64,000 nucleotides of DNA from positions 124,001 through 188,000 of the forward strand of contig CAVZZN010000016.1 in the NCBI GenBank assembly GCA_963779805.1, in the 5' to 3' direction. Shown here piece after piece: positions 7,904 through 16,456 of this stretch. A program made the translations under genes and the position numbers. Every line of letters starts with the position of its first letter. The stretch's first letter is position 1. The notes under the pieces are model-generated. The model worked only from the letters and a program-made list of their open reading frames with translations, searched no databases and had not been told where the DNA came from. The stretch comes from CAIWHR01 sp963779805 (GTDB lineage Bacteria > Pseudomonadota > Gammaproteobacteria > Burkholderiales > Casimicrobiaceae).

Positions 7904-10651
7904 ATGAAACCCGCCGCCGAACCGCCCAAGGGTTCCGATTCGAAGCCCGACTCGAAGCCCGATGCGCAATCCGATCCGAAATCGCCGCCCCCGCGCGCGG
8001 TGGAGAAAAACCCGGCGTCGTCATCGGACGGCCTCACTCAAGCCGACGCGCAGCGGCGGCTTGAGAAGTTCGGCCCAAACGCGATGCCGGATACGAGCGT
8101 GCACCCGGTTCGCATGGCGCTCGAAAAATTCTGGGCGCCGGTTCCGTGGATGCTCGAGGCAGCGATCGTTCTGGAACTGGTGCTCGGCAAGTATGTCGAG
8201 GCCGCGATCATCGCCGGTCTCCTGGTGTTCAACGCCGCACTCGGACTGTTCCAGGAAAGCCGTGCCCAGGCTACCCTTGCCGCGCTGAAGTCGAGACTCG
8301 CGCTGACCGCGTCCGTCCGGCGCGACGGCGTGTGGAAAGCCGTACCCGCGGCCGAGCTCGTGCCGGGCGACGTGGTGAAGCTTTCCCTCGGCGGCGTCGT
8401 TGCCGCGGATGTGCAACTCATCGGAGGAGAGGTCCTTCTCGACCAATCCATGCTCACCGGCGAATCGGTACCCATCGAAGCCGGCGCGGGTGTGCAGACC
8501 TATGCAGGGACGCTGGTACGGCGCGGCGAAGCGGTGGCGGAGGTCACGGCGACCGGAGCACGTACGAAGTTCGGCCGCACCGCCGAGCTGGTCCGCACCG
8601 CCCACGTCGTGAGCTCCCAGCAGAAGGCCGTTCTGCGTGTGGTGCGCAACCTCGCCGCATTCAATGGCGTCGTCATCGTCATGCTGGTCGCCTATGCGTG
8701 GTCGCTCAGCATGCCGCTCGCCGAGATCATCCCGCTCGTACTGACGGCAATCCTGGCGTCGATACCGGTCGCGTTGCCGGCCACGTTCACCTTGGCGGCG
8801 GCGCTTGGCGCGCGTGCCTTGGCAAAGCTGGGCGTACTTCCGACTCGCTTGTCGGCGGTGGATGAAGCAGGAACGACGGATGTCCTGTGCGCCGACAAGA
8901 CCGGCACGCTGACCCGGAATGCGCTGACGGTAAGGACCGTTCATTCCATGGCTGGCTTCGACGAGGCGCATGTCCTGGCGCTGGCCGCCCTCGCGAGTGC
9001 GGACGGTGGGCAGGACCCGGTCGATGCAGCCATTCGCGCGGCCGCTTCGAGCAAGGCTGTTTCCGACGCGCCGACCTTGGTCAAGTTTGCGCCCTTCGAT
9101 CCGGCAAAGAAGATGTCCGAGGCAACCGCGACCGATTCGACGGGGGCTACGCAACGTATCGTGAAAGGCGCCTTTGCCGTGGTCACCGGGCTCGCACAAG
9201 CGTCACCGACTGCGACGGCTGCGGCGAGCGAACTCGAGGGCCAGGGCTTCCGGGTTCTGGCGGTCGCGGCGGGGCCGCAAGGCACGATGAAGCTGGCAGG
9301 GCTCGTTGCGCTCAGCGACCCGCCTCGGTCGGACTCAGCGGCACTCGTTGCCGAATTGCAGGGTTTGGGCGTTCGTACCGTAATGGTAACGGGCGACGCA
9401 CCGGCAACCGCCGTCGTCGTCGCTCGAGCGGTGGGGCTCGCCGGCGCTGTCTGTCCGCCCGGCCCAATCCCCGACAGCGTCGATCCCGAGCAATTCGCGG
9501 TCTTCGCCGCCGTCCTGCCGGAGGACAAGTACAAGCTCGTCAAAGCGTTCCAGAAGGGTGGCCATACCGTCGGCATGTGCGGCGACGGCGCCAATGACGC
9601 GCCCGCGCTGCGCCAGGCGCAGATCGGAATCGCGGTCTTCACGGCAACCGATGTCGCCAAGTCGGCTGCCGGCATGGTGCTGACCGAGCCTGGACTTGCC
9701 GGAATCGTCGCCGCGGTCAAGGAAGGACGGGTGACGTTCGAGCGCATCCTGACCTACACGCTGAACTCCATCATCAAGAAGATCGTGACAGTGCTCTTCC
9801 TGATCGCCGGCCTGATCATGACCGGGCACGCCATTCTGACCCCGCTGCTGATGGTCATTGTGATGATCACCGGCGATTTCCTCTCCATGTCTTTGACGAC
9901 GGACAACGTGCGGCCGTCCCCGATGCCAAATGTATGGCGCATCGGCCGCTTGACGATTTCCGGCATGATCATCGGTATCTGCCTGCTGGTCTTCTGCATC
10001 GGTGTCCTCGGCATCGGCAGATTTGCAATGAATCTCGGAACCGAGGCGCTGAGAACCCTGGCCTTTGTTGTCCTCGTGTTCGGTAGCCAGGCGACGCTCT
10101 ACGCCATTCGTCAACGTGGGCGCTCGTGGGGCTCTCGTCCAAGCCTCTGGCTTGCGGTGTCGTCCGTTGCCGATATCGTGATCGCTTCGACGTTGGCCAT
10201 CGGTGGAATCGCCATGACAGCCCTGCCGCCCTTGGTGGTGGCCGGTACGCTTGCCGGAGCGGCTGCCTTCGCACTCGTCTTGGGTGTTGTGAAGGTTCCG
10301 GTATTCGCTCGTCTCGGGATCGCCCAGAGCGAGCGCGATCGCCCGTCGACGCACAAGGCCTTGGGCATAGGAAAGATGGAACGCACACCGGTGACGGAGC
10401 GGAGTGCCGGCCAGTCCAAGAATTCCGACTCCAAACCTGACACCAAGGCTGAGCCGCTGCCTGACGCCAACACCGCGCCCAAGCCTGCAGCCACGGCCGA
10501 ATCACCGTCCGATCTGGCGCCGCAGATCGCCAGGCGCGCCTATGACCTCTACGAAGCGCGAGGCCGCCAGGAGGGTCGAGCGGTCCAGGACTGGGAGCAG
10601 GCGGAGCGGGAGATCCAGCATGAGAAGCCCGAGCCCGAGTCGCACAAGTGA
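7904..10651 (+). CDS. P-type (IIIA-like) proton-efflux ATPase with C-terminal DUF2934 domain
   Basis: 915 residues, intact; AAGGA eight bases before the ATG. Motifs: TGES at about 185-188, the phosphorylation site DKTGT with Asp 331, and GDGANDAP at about 560. Hydrophobic pairs lie near residues 85-130 and 245-300 and a six-helix block near 620-790, the layout of plasma-membrane H+-ATPases. The N-terminal 45 residues are a Lys/Asp/Ser/Pro-rich segment (SDSKPDSKPD) and a similar stretch recurs near residue 845, just before a DUF2934-type helix (IARRAYDLYEARG). Family members usually lack that tail. It should pump protons out using ATP; a different cation cannot be excluded. The gene is separate from ackA (196-base gap) and 44 bases before PPK2. 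Confidence 0.93.
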   Translation: MKPAAEPPKGSDSKPDSKPDAQSDPKSPPPRAVEKNPASSSDGLTQADAQRRLEKFGPNAMPDTSVHPVRMALEKFWAPVPWMLEAAIVLELVLGKYVEAAIIAGLLVFNAALGLFQESRAQATLAALKSRLALTASVRRDGVWKAVPAAELVPGDVVKLSLGGVVAADVQLIGGEVLLDQSMLTGESVPIEAGAGVQTYAGTLVRRGEAVAEVTATGARTKFGRTAELVRTAHVVSSQQKAVLRVVRNLAAFNGVVIVMLVAYAWSLSMPLAEIIPLVLTAILASIPVALPATFTLAAALGARALAKLGVLPTRLSAVDEAGTTDVLCADKTGTLTRNALTVRTVHSMAGFDEAHVLALAALASADGGQDPVDAAIRAAASSKAVSDAPTLVKFAPFDPAKKMSEATATDSTGATQRIVKGAFAVVTGLAQASPTATAAASELEGQGFRVLAVAAGPQGTMKLAGLVALSDPPRSDSAALVAELQGLGVRTVMVTGDAPATAVVVARAVGLAGAVCPPGPIPDSVDPEQFAVFAAVLPEDKYKLVKAFQKGGHTVGMCGDGANDAPALRQAQIGIAVFTATDVAKSAAGMVLTEPGLAGIVAAVKEGRVTFERILTYTLNSIIKKIVTVLFLIAGLIMTGHAILTPLLMVIVMITGDFLSMSLTTDNVRPSPMPNVWRIGRLTISGMIIGICLLVFCIGVLGIGRFAMNLGTEALRTLAFVVLVFGSQATLYAIRQRGRSWGSRPSLWLAVSSVADIVIASTLAIGGIAMTALPPLVVAGTLAGAAAFALVLGVVKVPVFARLGIAQSERDRPSTHKALGIGKMERTPVTERSAGQSKNSDSKPDTKAEPLPDANTAPKPAATAESPSDLAPQIARRAYDLYEARGRQEGRAVQDWEQAEREIQHEKPEPESHK

Positions 10652-10694
10652 CCGAACGCGAACCATCGAGCCCGGACGACCGAAAGGACTCAAG

Positions 10695-11564
10695 ATGAAT
10701 ATCAAGTCCAGCGATTTCCGCGTGCCCCCGGGGAAAGACGTCAACCTGAAGAAGTGGCCGACGCGGGTGAAGCCCGTGTACAAGTCGAAGAAGCAATATC
10801 GAAAGCTGCTGGAAGAGCACGTTGCGCAATTGAGGATGCTGCAGCAGCTTCACTATGCTTCGAACCGCTACGCGTTGCTGCTGATCTTCCAGGCGATGGA
10901 CGCCGCGGGAAAGGACGGCGCAATCAGCCATGTGATGTCGGGTGTCAATCCACAAGGCTGCAAGGTGTTCAGTTTCAAGCATCCCAGCGCTACCGAGCTG
11001 GAGCACGATTTCCTGTGGCGCACCACCCGCGATCTGCCGGAACGCGGTCAGATCGGCATCTTCAACCGCTCCTATTACGAAGAAGTCCTGATCGTTCGCG
11101 TGCATCCGGAGATTCTTCACAGTGAGGGCTTGCCGCCGGCCTTGCTTGACGAACCAGCCGTCTGGGACGAACGGTATCGGTCGATTGTGGATCTGGAGAA
11201 CCATCTCCACCGCAACGGAACGGTGATCATCAAGTTCTTCCTTCATCTCTCGGAGGAAGAACAGCGCAAGCGCTTCCTCCAGCGTATCGATGAGCCGGAC
11301 AAGAACTGGAAGTTCAGCATGGCGGACGTCGAGGAGAGAAAGTTCTGGGATCAGTACATGAAGGCCTATGGGAAATGCCTGGGCGCGACGAGCACACGCA
11401 ACGCTCCCTGGTACGCGGTTCCAGCCGACGACAAGGAGAACGCACGTTTGATCGTTTCGCGGATCATCCTCGACACGTTCGAGGGTCTGAAGATGGCCTA
11501 CCCCAAGCCCAGCGACGAGCGCCTGAAGGAACTGCGGGCGATCCGCAATCAGCTCGCGAGCTAG
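10695..11564 (+). CDS. ppk2: Polyphosphate kinase 2 family protein
   Basis: 289 residues; AAAGGA lies six bases before the ATG at 10695, which decides the start over longer in-frame openings that run back into the ATPase gene. PPK2 enzymes move phosphate between polyphosphate and nucleotides. Visible motifs are the P-loop FQAMDAAGKDGAI, the lid region NRSYYEEVLIVRVHPE and the basic C-terminal NARLIVSRIIL. The single-domain length and the DAAGKDG form fit the class that phosphorylates AMP or ADP from polyphosphate, but substrate class is not certain from sequence. Standing next to a proton ATPase, it could keep nucleotide levels up when respiration fails. Confidence 0.93.
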   Translation: MNIKSSDFRVPPGKDVNLKKWPTRVKPVYKSKKQYRKLLEEHVAQLRMLQQLHYASNRYALLLIFQAMDAAGKDGAISHVMSGVNPQGCKVFSFKHPSATELEHDFLWRTTRDLPERGQIGIFNRSYYEEVLIVRVHPEILHSEGLPPALLDEPAVWDERYRSIVDLENHLHRNGTVIIKFFLHLSEEEQRKRFLQRIDEPDKNWKFSMADVEERKFWDQYMKAYGKCLGATSTRNAPWYAVPADDKENARLIVSRIILDTFEGLKMAYPKPSDERLKELRAIRNQLAS

Positions 11565-11680
11565 AACGGCGTGCTCGGGCGCCGCTGTCGCGTGACGATG
11601 TCGCACCGACGCGTGGCATCCTTCCCGAGCGCTCGAGCGCAGCCGTGACCATCCACCCGCCGGAAGAGTTTCGCCACTGA

Positions 11681-12628
11681 ATGGCCGAATCAAGAATTGC
11701 GGTCTATGGCGCGATCGCCGCGAATTGCGCCATAGCACTCACCAAATTCGTCGCCGCCGGAATTACCGGAAGCTCCGCGATGCTGTCCGAAGGGATCCAT
11801 TCGACGGTGGATACCGGCAACGGCGTGCTGTTGCTCGTCGGCATGAAGCTGAGCCAGCGGAAGGCCACATCCGAGCATCCCTTCGGGCATGGCAAGGAGC
11901 TCTATTTCTGGAGTCTCATGGTCGCGGTGCTCATTTTCGGGCTCGGCGGCGGGATATCTGCCTACGAAGGTGTGCTGCACATGCTCCACCCGGAGCCGCT
12001 GCGCGATGCGACCTGGAATTACATCGTGCTCGGCGCGGCGGCGTTGTTCGAAGGCGGCAGCTTCGCCGTTGCCTTGCGCCAGTTCCTCGGAACAAAGCGG
12101 GACATTCCGCTCTGGCGCGCGCTCGAGAGGAGCAAGGACCCCACGACCTTCACCGTGCTTGCCGAAGACGCCGCCGCACTCGCAGGGCTGGCGATAGCGG
12201 CCATCGGCGTGTACCTGAGTCATCGCCTCGACCTGCCCGTCATCGATGGAGCGGCGTCCGTCGTGATCGGCGTTTTGCTTGCGGGCGTTGCGGTGCTGCT
12301 GATCCGCGAATCGCGGGGCCTGCTGATCGGCGAGGGTGTCGCGCCGGAGACGGCTGCAGCAATCCGCGACCTGGCCTTGCGCAATCCGCGCGTACGCGAC
12401 GCTGCTTGCCCGCTCTCGATGTATCTCGGACCCGACGAAATATTGCTGACGCTCGACGTGGACTTCGAGCGCGATTCGACCGCCGATGAGATGGTCGGTG
12501 CCGTTGCGCACATCGAGCACGACATCCGCCTGCGATACCCGAAGATCACCCGCATCTATATCGAAGCGCGGTCGATCGGCGCAGCAACTCGGTCAGCTGA
12601 TCGGCCCCCACCGCGCGAGGCGCGCTGA
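11681..12628 (+). CDS. Cation diffusion facilitator (CDF) transporter
   Basis: 315 residues, about six membrane helices, then a cytoplasmic domain of some 90 residues. The second helix holds SSAMLSEGIHSTVD, with the His-x3-Asp pair seen in zinc-type members. The fifth helix carries LAEDAAALAGLA, an EDxAA form seen in the SLC30A9-like branch. HPFGHGKELYFW between helices 2 and 3 is characteristic. It should export a divalent cation (zinc, or iron or manganese) by antiport with protons. It sits alone between PPK2 and the convergent DedA-PAP2 gene, only nine bases from the latter's end. A perfect 12-bp palindrome, GCGCTCGAGCGC, lies upstream at 11629-11640. Confidence 0.9.
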   Translation: MAESRIAVYGAIAANCAIALTKFVAAGITGSSAMLSEGIHSTVDTGNGVLLLVGMKLSQRKATSEHPFGHGKELYFWSLMVAVLIFGLGGGISAYEGVLHMLHPEPLRDATWNYIVLGAAALFEGGSFAVALRQFLGTKRDIPLWRALERSKDPTTFTVLAEDAAALAGLAIAAIGVYLSHRLDLPVIDGAASVVIGVLLAGVAVLLIRESRGLLIGEGVAPETAAAIRDLALRNPRVRDAACPLSMYLGPDEILLTLDVDFERDSTADEMVGAVAHIEHDIRLRYPKITRIYIEARSIGAATRSADRPPPREAR

Positions 12629-12637
12629 TCCCGCAGA

Positions 12638-14653
12638 TCATGGCGGCTGCCAGGCGAGCACGAGCGGTGCCCCGCGCCGCGCCGGAATATCGAAGTCGAC
12701 GCCCGCGCTGCGAAGGTCCCGTTCCAGGACCTGCAACGGCGCCCGGAAATCACTTTCCGTCCGAACCAGCGCGAGCAATCCACCCGGATGGACGAGACGC
12801 TCGCGAGTCACCATTCCCATCCATAGCGAGCTCCTGTGCCCCGGGTGCGCGACATCGACAACCTCGAGGCTGGACCAGACCCGGATCACGATGCGCTCGC
12901 GCTCGTTCACTGGCTTGACCCACGTGCGCATTTGCGCATCGCCGTGGTCGAACTTCGGCAGCACGGGAAGATCGCCGATCGGCGTGCTGGCCAGCAGCCA
13001 CAGCAGCATCGTCCGCGAGTCCCAGGGGCGTGGGACCTGCCAGCCCGCGGCACCCAGCGTGGACATCAGCTGGGCATCGGTCGCGACCCACTGCAGCGAG
13101 AACGGCTCTTCGATCTCGCCGCCCAGTTCGGAACGCGCCGCGGGCAGGTTGCGCCAGCCACCCGACTTCCAGTCCTCGAACGACACGATCGCCCGCGTCG
13201 GTTGATAGGCATAGCGCAATACGTCGCCGGGCACCTGATTCCTGACGTACAGCACGCCGACGAGCGCCAGCGTCGACGCGACGATCAGCAGTATGGGTCC
13301 CGTGCGCAAGGGCTCCTCGCGTACGTGATGCGTATAGGCAATCGCCAGCAGCGCAACCCAGGCAATGCCCAGGCTGAGACTGGCGACGACATCGGAAAAC
13401 CAGTGGACGCCGAGGTACAGGCGCGAGACGGCGATCAGAACTACGCCGATCGTCACGGGCAACACCACGATGACGCGCACGCCAGGAGGCTTCCCGCGCG
13501 CCAGCAGGAACGCCAGGAATCCGTACGTCACGACCGCAAGAGCGGCGTGCCCGCTCGGAAAGGAAAACTGCTCCACGCCGGCATACAGCGTGTTGGGACG
13601 CGCGCGGCCGAGGGTGTATTTCAGGATCCACACCGTGATCTCGGCGAATCCGGCCGCCGCCAGCCAGTAGGCGAGCGTGCGCCAGCGGCGCTTGAACGCG
13701 AGCCATGCAGACGTTGCAGCAATGACCGGAAGCGTCCCCGGCGTGCCGCCCAGCTCGGTGACGAAGACCATCAGTCGGTCGGCCCACGCGGTCCGCACGT
13801 TTTGCAGCGACTCGTAGACCGATTGGTCGAACCGGACGAGCGGATCGTTTGCAAGGACATCTTCCATGACGCCCAGGAACAGCCAAGCGCCGCCGATCAG
13901 GACCATCGCGGCCACCAGGAGACCGCGAGACTCCGGTCGTGCCGGATCCAGCAGCGAGAGTGCGACCTGCGCAATCGGTCCCGACCCGCGCCGGGCGCGC
14001 TCGACCCACCGATCCCGCAGCAAGGTGATCCACGGCCAGGTCCGGGCAAATGCGAGGCGCACGAGTTTGCTGATGGCCCACAGGGCGAGCATCACGACGA
14101 CCAGCATCAAGGCGAGCCGCTCGCTCACCGCTCCCGCGAGCTGCAGCGATGCGCCAAACAGCCATCCCGGAAGCAGATGGGCGGCCGCCCAGGCGATTGC
14201 CGAAAGGACGTTCACGACGTAGAACCGAGCTGCCGGCATGCTCGACATGCCGGCAGCCACGGGGACGACCGCCCGCAGCGGGCCGAGGAAGCGGCCCAGA
14301 AAGACACTCTTCCCGCCGTTGCGCTCGAAATAGGCCTGCCCGCGCGCGAGCAATTGCGGGTACCGGCGCATCGGCCACAGTTGCGGCAGCCGTTGCCGGT
14401 AATGATGGCCAAGCCAATAGCTGATTCCGTCGCCCAGGATCGCTCCGCACACGGCCGCGGCGGCCGTGTGCCACGGATCGAGCGCTCCGAGCCCGATCAG
14501 GACGCCACCGATGAAGACAATCGAACTGCCCGGGATCACGGTCCCGACGACGGCGAGCGCTTCGAGCAGTGACGCCGCAAATACGGCACCTAGCGCGACA
14601 TTCGGGTGCGCCGAAAAGTAGACGATCAGCGAATGCAGATGGGGTTCCAGCAC
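12638..14653 (-). CDS. DedA/VTT - PAP2 phosphatase - LssY fusion, membrane protein
   Basis: 671 residues, intact. Three parts can be read. Residues 1-190 are a DedA/VTT domain (GAILGDGISYWLG, then FLGRFLGPLRAVVPVAAGM). Residues about 230-440 are a PAP2 phosphatase with the three lipid-phosphatase motifs KYTLGRARP, SFPSGHAALA and SRLYLGVHWFSDV. The last 190 residues form an LssY-type soluble domain (GGWRNLPAARSELGG, then LPVLPKFDHG). The PAP2 part should remove phosphate from undecaprenyl pyrophosphate or phosphatidic-acid-like lipids; the DedA part belongs to the flippase/scramblase family. Fusions of this kind are known in proteobacteria. The gene converges with the CDF gene and follows a secreted Met/Gly-rich gene on the same strand by 15 bases, so the two may be co-transcribed. 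Confidence 0.92.
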   Translation of the reverse strand: MLEPHLHSLIVYFSAHPNVALGAVFAASLLEALAVVGTVIPGSSIVFIGGVLIGLGALDPWHTAAAAVCGAILGDGISYWLGHHYRQRLPQLWPMRRYPQLLARGQAYFERNGGKSVFLGRFLGPLRAVVPVAAGMSSMPAARFYVVNVLSAIAWAAAHLLPGWLFGASLQLAGAVSERLALMLVVVMLALWAISKLVRLAFARTWPWITLLRDRWVERARRGSGPIAQVALSLLDPARPESRGLLVAAMVLIGGAWLFLGVMEDVLANDPLVRFDQSVYESLQNVRTAWADRLMVFVTELGGTPGTLPVIAATSAWLAFKRRWRTLAYWLAAAGFAEITVWILKYTLGRARPNTLYAGVEQFSFPSGHAALAVVTYGFLAFLLARGKPPGVRVIVVLPVTIGVVLIAVSRLYLGVHWFSDVVASLSLGIAWVALLAIAYTHHVREEPLRTGPILLIVASTLALVGVLYVRNQVPGDVLRYAYQPTRAIVSFEDWKSGGWRNLPAARSELGGEIEEPFSLQWVATDAQLMSTLGAAGWQVPRPWDSRTMLLWLLASTPIGDLPVLPKFDHGDAQMRTWVKPVNERERIVIRVWSSLEVVDVAHPGHRSSLWMGMVTRERLVHPGGLLALVRTESDFRAPLQVLERDLRSAGVDFDIPARRGAPLVLAWQPP

Positions 14654-14668
14654 CGCCCTGGGTCAGGA

Positions 14669-15250
14669 TCAGCCGTGTCTCAACTTCTCGCGCTGCTCCG
14701 GGGTGAGTACCGCGTCGATCTGCCTCCGGGCGCTGAGTGACAGGTCAAACATCTGATGCCTCAGCTCCGACATGTTGCGATAGCTCTTGCTGAGCGCCGG
14801 GTCGTCGCGTTGGTCCGAGTCGTACTGCTCGTTCATCTGCGATTGCTCGTCCTGCATCTTGCCCATGAGCTCCCACTGCTTTCGCCGTACGTCGTTCTGG
14901 ATCCCGGCAATCTTGCCGCGCTGCTCTGCGGTCAGATTGAGATCGGCTCTCGAACCGTAGCGGCCGATCGTGCCTGAACCGGTCCCGGAGTCCTGGCCGT
15001 ACATCATGCCGGGGCCCATGTCATAGCCGGGGCCCTGCCCACCCGTCGTGCCGGGCCCCGCACCGTAGCCGCCCATCATGCCGGGTCCCATGCCGTAGCC
15101 CGCACCGTCGCCACCCATCATGCCGGGTCCCATGCCGTAGCCCGGGCCGTAGGTGTCTGGCGGCGGGTCGGCCAGTGCGTTGGCTCCCAAGAGCATTCCG
15201 CCTATCAACGTGGCGGTGCTCAATGTCCTGCTGAGGTTCGTGGGCTTCAT
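14669..15250 (-). CDS. Secreted Met/Gly-rich protein with Spy-like LTxxQ region
   Basis: 193 residues. The ATG at 15250 has GGAG eight bases upstream and opens a clear signal peptide (TLIGGMLLGANALA, then DPPP). The mature N-terminus is a low-complexity stretch with a 14-residue unit, GYGMGPGMMGGDGA, repeated about four times with drift. The C-terminal 85 residues are charged and helical with LNLTAEQRGKI and VLTPEQREKL, the LTxxQ signature of the Spy/CpxP/ZraP group of periplasmic stress chaperones. Met-rich runs can bind copper or silver, so a metal role is possible, and a cation exporter lies 2 kb away. Function remains inference. A related Gly-rich small protein gene is just upstream. Confidence 0.75.
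   Translation of the reverse strand: MKPTNLSRTLSTATLIGGMLLGANALADPPPDTYGPGYGMGPGMMGGDGAGYGMGPGMMGGYGAGPGTTGGQGPGYDMGPGMMYGQDSGTGSGTIGRYGSRADLNLTAEQRGKIAGIQNDVRRKQWELMGKMQDEQSQMNEQYDSDQRDDPALSKSYRNMSELRHQMFDLSLSARRQIDAVLTPEQREKLRHG
15072..15144 (-). repeat. Tandem 42-bp repeat in the Met/Gly-rich gene
   Basis: A 31-base stretch beginning CCCATCATGCCGGGTCCCAT occurs at 15072-15102 and again unchanged at 15114-15144, a period of 42 bases or 14 codons. Degenerate copies continue to about 15000. Near-identical DNA, not only protein, suggests recent slippage duplication. Confidence 0.85.
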
Positions 15251-15350
15251 GGCTGAACTCCAATTGAAAGTTAAACTGATCACACGACGACGATGCAAAG
15301 AAGGGACACGACGCGTACGACGACGCGGTTTGCGCATACAAGCAACCGAT

Positions 15351-15569
15351 TCACTTGCCCTTCTGCTTGACGAACCACGCCACGACGCCGGCAACCACGA
15401 CGATGAGCAGGATCGGCACCAATATCCCGCCGTATCCACCCATGCCGCCGTATCCGCCCATCCAGCCGCCGCCCCACCCGCCGCCGTTCATCATGCTTCC
15501 GTTCTGTGCCAAAGCGATGCCGCTGGTGAACAGGGGAACCGCACCAAACATGGCAACGTAGGTCTTCAT
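15351..15569 (-). CDS. Small Gly/Trp/Tyr-rich exported membrane protein (copy 1)
   Basis: 72 residues; AGGAGA eight bases before the ATG. A signal peptide ending at ALA is followed by QNGSMMNGGGWGGGWMGGYG, a Gly/Trp/Tyr/Met-rich stretch, then one membrane helix (VPILLIVVVAGVVAWFV) and the basic end KQKGK. The second hydrophobic segment and basic tail suggest a protein anchored with its C-terminus in the cytoplasm. A close relative is encoded at 21374-21583 on the other strand. No named family comes to mind; similar short proteins in betaproteobacteria are annotated only as hypothetical or as membrane proteins. It lies about 100 bases upstream of the Met/Gly-rich secreted protein, in the same direction. 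Confidence 0.75.
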   Translation of the reverse strand: MKTYVAMFGAVPLFTSGIALAQNGSMMNGGGWGGGWMGGYGGMGGYGGILVPILLIVVVAGVVAWFVKQKGK

Positions 15570-15906
15570 ATATTTAATCTCCTAGCAATATCGAGCAGGA
15601 ACCCTGCAGGCCCGCCAACCACTCGAGCGCTCGGCAGGGCAGCACAAACGCTTCCGCTTCAGTGAAGCGACTATGTGCCGCGATGGTGCCCTCGTCCGTA
15701 CGGCAGCGCACCTAGCGCTGCTTCGATGGGGTATTTTCGGGCGAGACGTGCGGCGCAGATGGATCCGGCAGCGGCACTGCGGCATGAGCAAGCACACGAT
15801 TGACGACTGTCAAGTGCGCCGCACGCGCGTGGTGGTTTGATATCGACACCACCGCGACTGCTGCCGGCTGGAAGAGGTCAGCAAGGCAAACCAACAAGGA
15901 GAAAGC
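15570..15906. other. 337-base intergenic region between divergent genes
   Basis: I see no gene here. It separates the small Gly-rich gene (left, minus strand) from the histone-like gene (right, plus strand) and so should hold both promoters. Dyads visible: CGAGCGCTCG at 15624-15633; CGCTTCA-G-TGAAGCG at 15655-15669; and GGTGGT/ACCACC at 15831-15836 and 15848-15853, with an AT-rich TTGATATCGA core. The last could be an operator for the histone-like gene. AAGGAG precedes the ATG at 15907 by six bases. Confidence 0.5.
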
Positions 15907-16329
15907 ATGACCACGCGTCGCACCACGATGAGAAGCCGAACTGGCACCAAGCTCTATGCCGTGCGTGACGAAAGCGGCCAGTTCAAGGACATCCAGACCT
16001 ACAAGCGCGCTCACGCCGCGGACTTGCGCCACAAGTCGAAAGCCGAGAAGGAGGCCGCGCAGGGCGCCATCGAGAAGACGGTCAGGAAAGCGGCAAACGA
16101 TGCCGTGAAGTCCGTCAGGAGCTCGTTCAAGGGTGCGGTCGCCGCCGTACAGAAAGCAGCGAAACGAGCCGTGAAGCAGGTTTCCAATCCGCAGCCCACG
16201 GGCAAAAGAACACTGAAAGGGGCCGCCGGCAAGACGACCAGCAAACCGGCGGCGAAAAAGACAGCGAAGACGATAGCGAAGAAGACAGCGAAGAAGGCCA
16301 CCCGGAAGCGCGCTGCGAAGAAGGCCTGA
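15907..16329 (+). CDS. Histone H1-like Lys/Ala-rich DNA-binding protein
   Basis: 140 residues. The first 45 residues (RRTTMRSRTGTKLYAVRDES, then a QFKDIQTYKRAHAADLR stretch) look like a small folded region; similar N-termini occur in hypothetical betaproteobacterial proteins. The middle is an amphipathic helix rich in Ala and Lys. The last 45 residues are an AKK-type tail (AAKKTAKTIAKKTAKK) like eukaryotic histone H1 and the bacterial HctB/AlgP-type proteins. It probably coats or bridges DNA. AAGGAG before the ATG is a strong ribosome-binding site, suggesting high expression. It is transcribed towards the ACP-PlsC gene, 127 bases away. Confidence 0.8.
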   Translation: MTTRRTTMRSRTGTKLYAVRDESGQFKDIQTYKRAHAADLRHKSKAEKEAAQGAIEKTVRKAANDAVKSVRSSFKGAVAAVQKAAKRAVKQVSNPQPTGKRTLKGAAGKTTSKPAAKKTAKTIAKKTAKKATRKRAAKKA

Positions 16330-16456
16330 GCGGGAACCGGGAACGCAGCCGTCGCTCGCACTCGCCCCGTCCACGCGCGACGGTGCATCCGTGCGACCGA
16401 CGCGCTGGAGGATAGGCGTGCGCGCAGTCGCTGAAGCGTGATCCCGCGGAAACGCA

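Noticed and set aside
12836..14572. A 578-codon plus-strand open frame opposite the DedA-PAP2 gene
   Set aside because: Its translation is Arg/His/Gln-rich with no recognisable motif, while the minus strand encodes three complete domains.
15000..15150. CRISPR-like array in the repeated stretch
   Set aside because: The repeats are contiguous, in frame with a secreted protein, of 14 codons, and have no unique spacers.
15836..15849. Second FNR box at TTGATATCGACACC
   Set aside because: Only the left half matches; the right half keeps one of five consensus bases.
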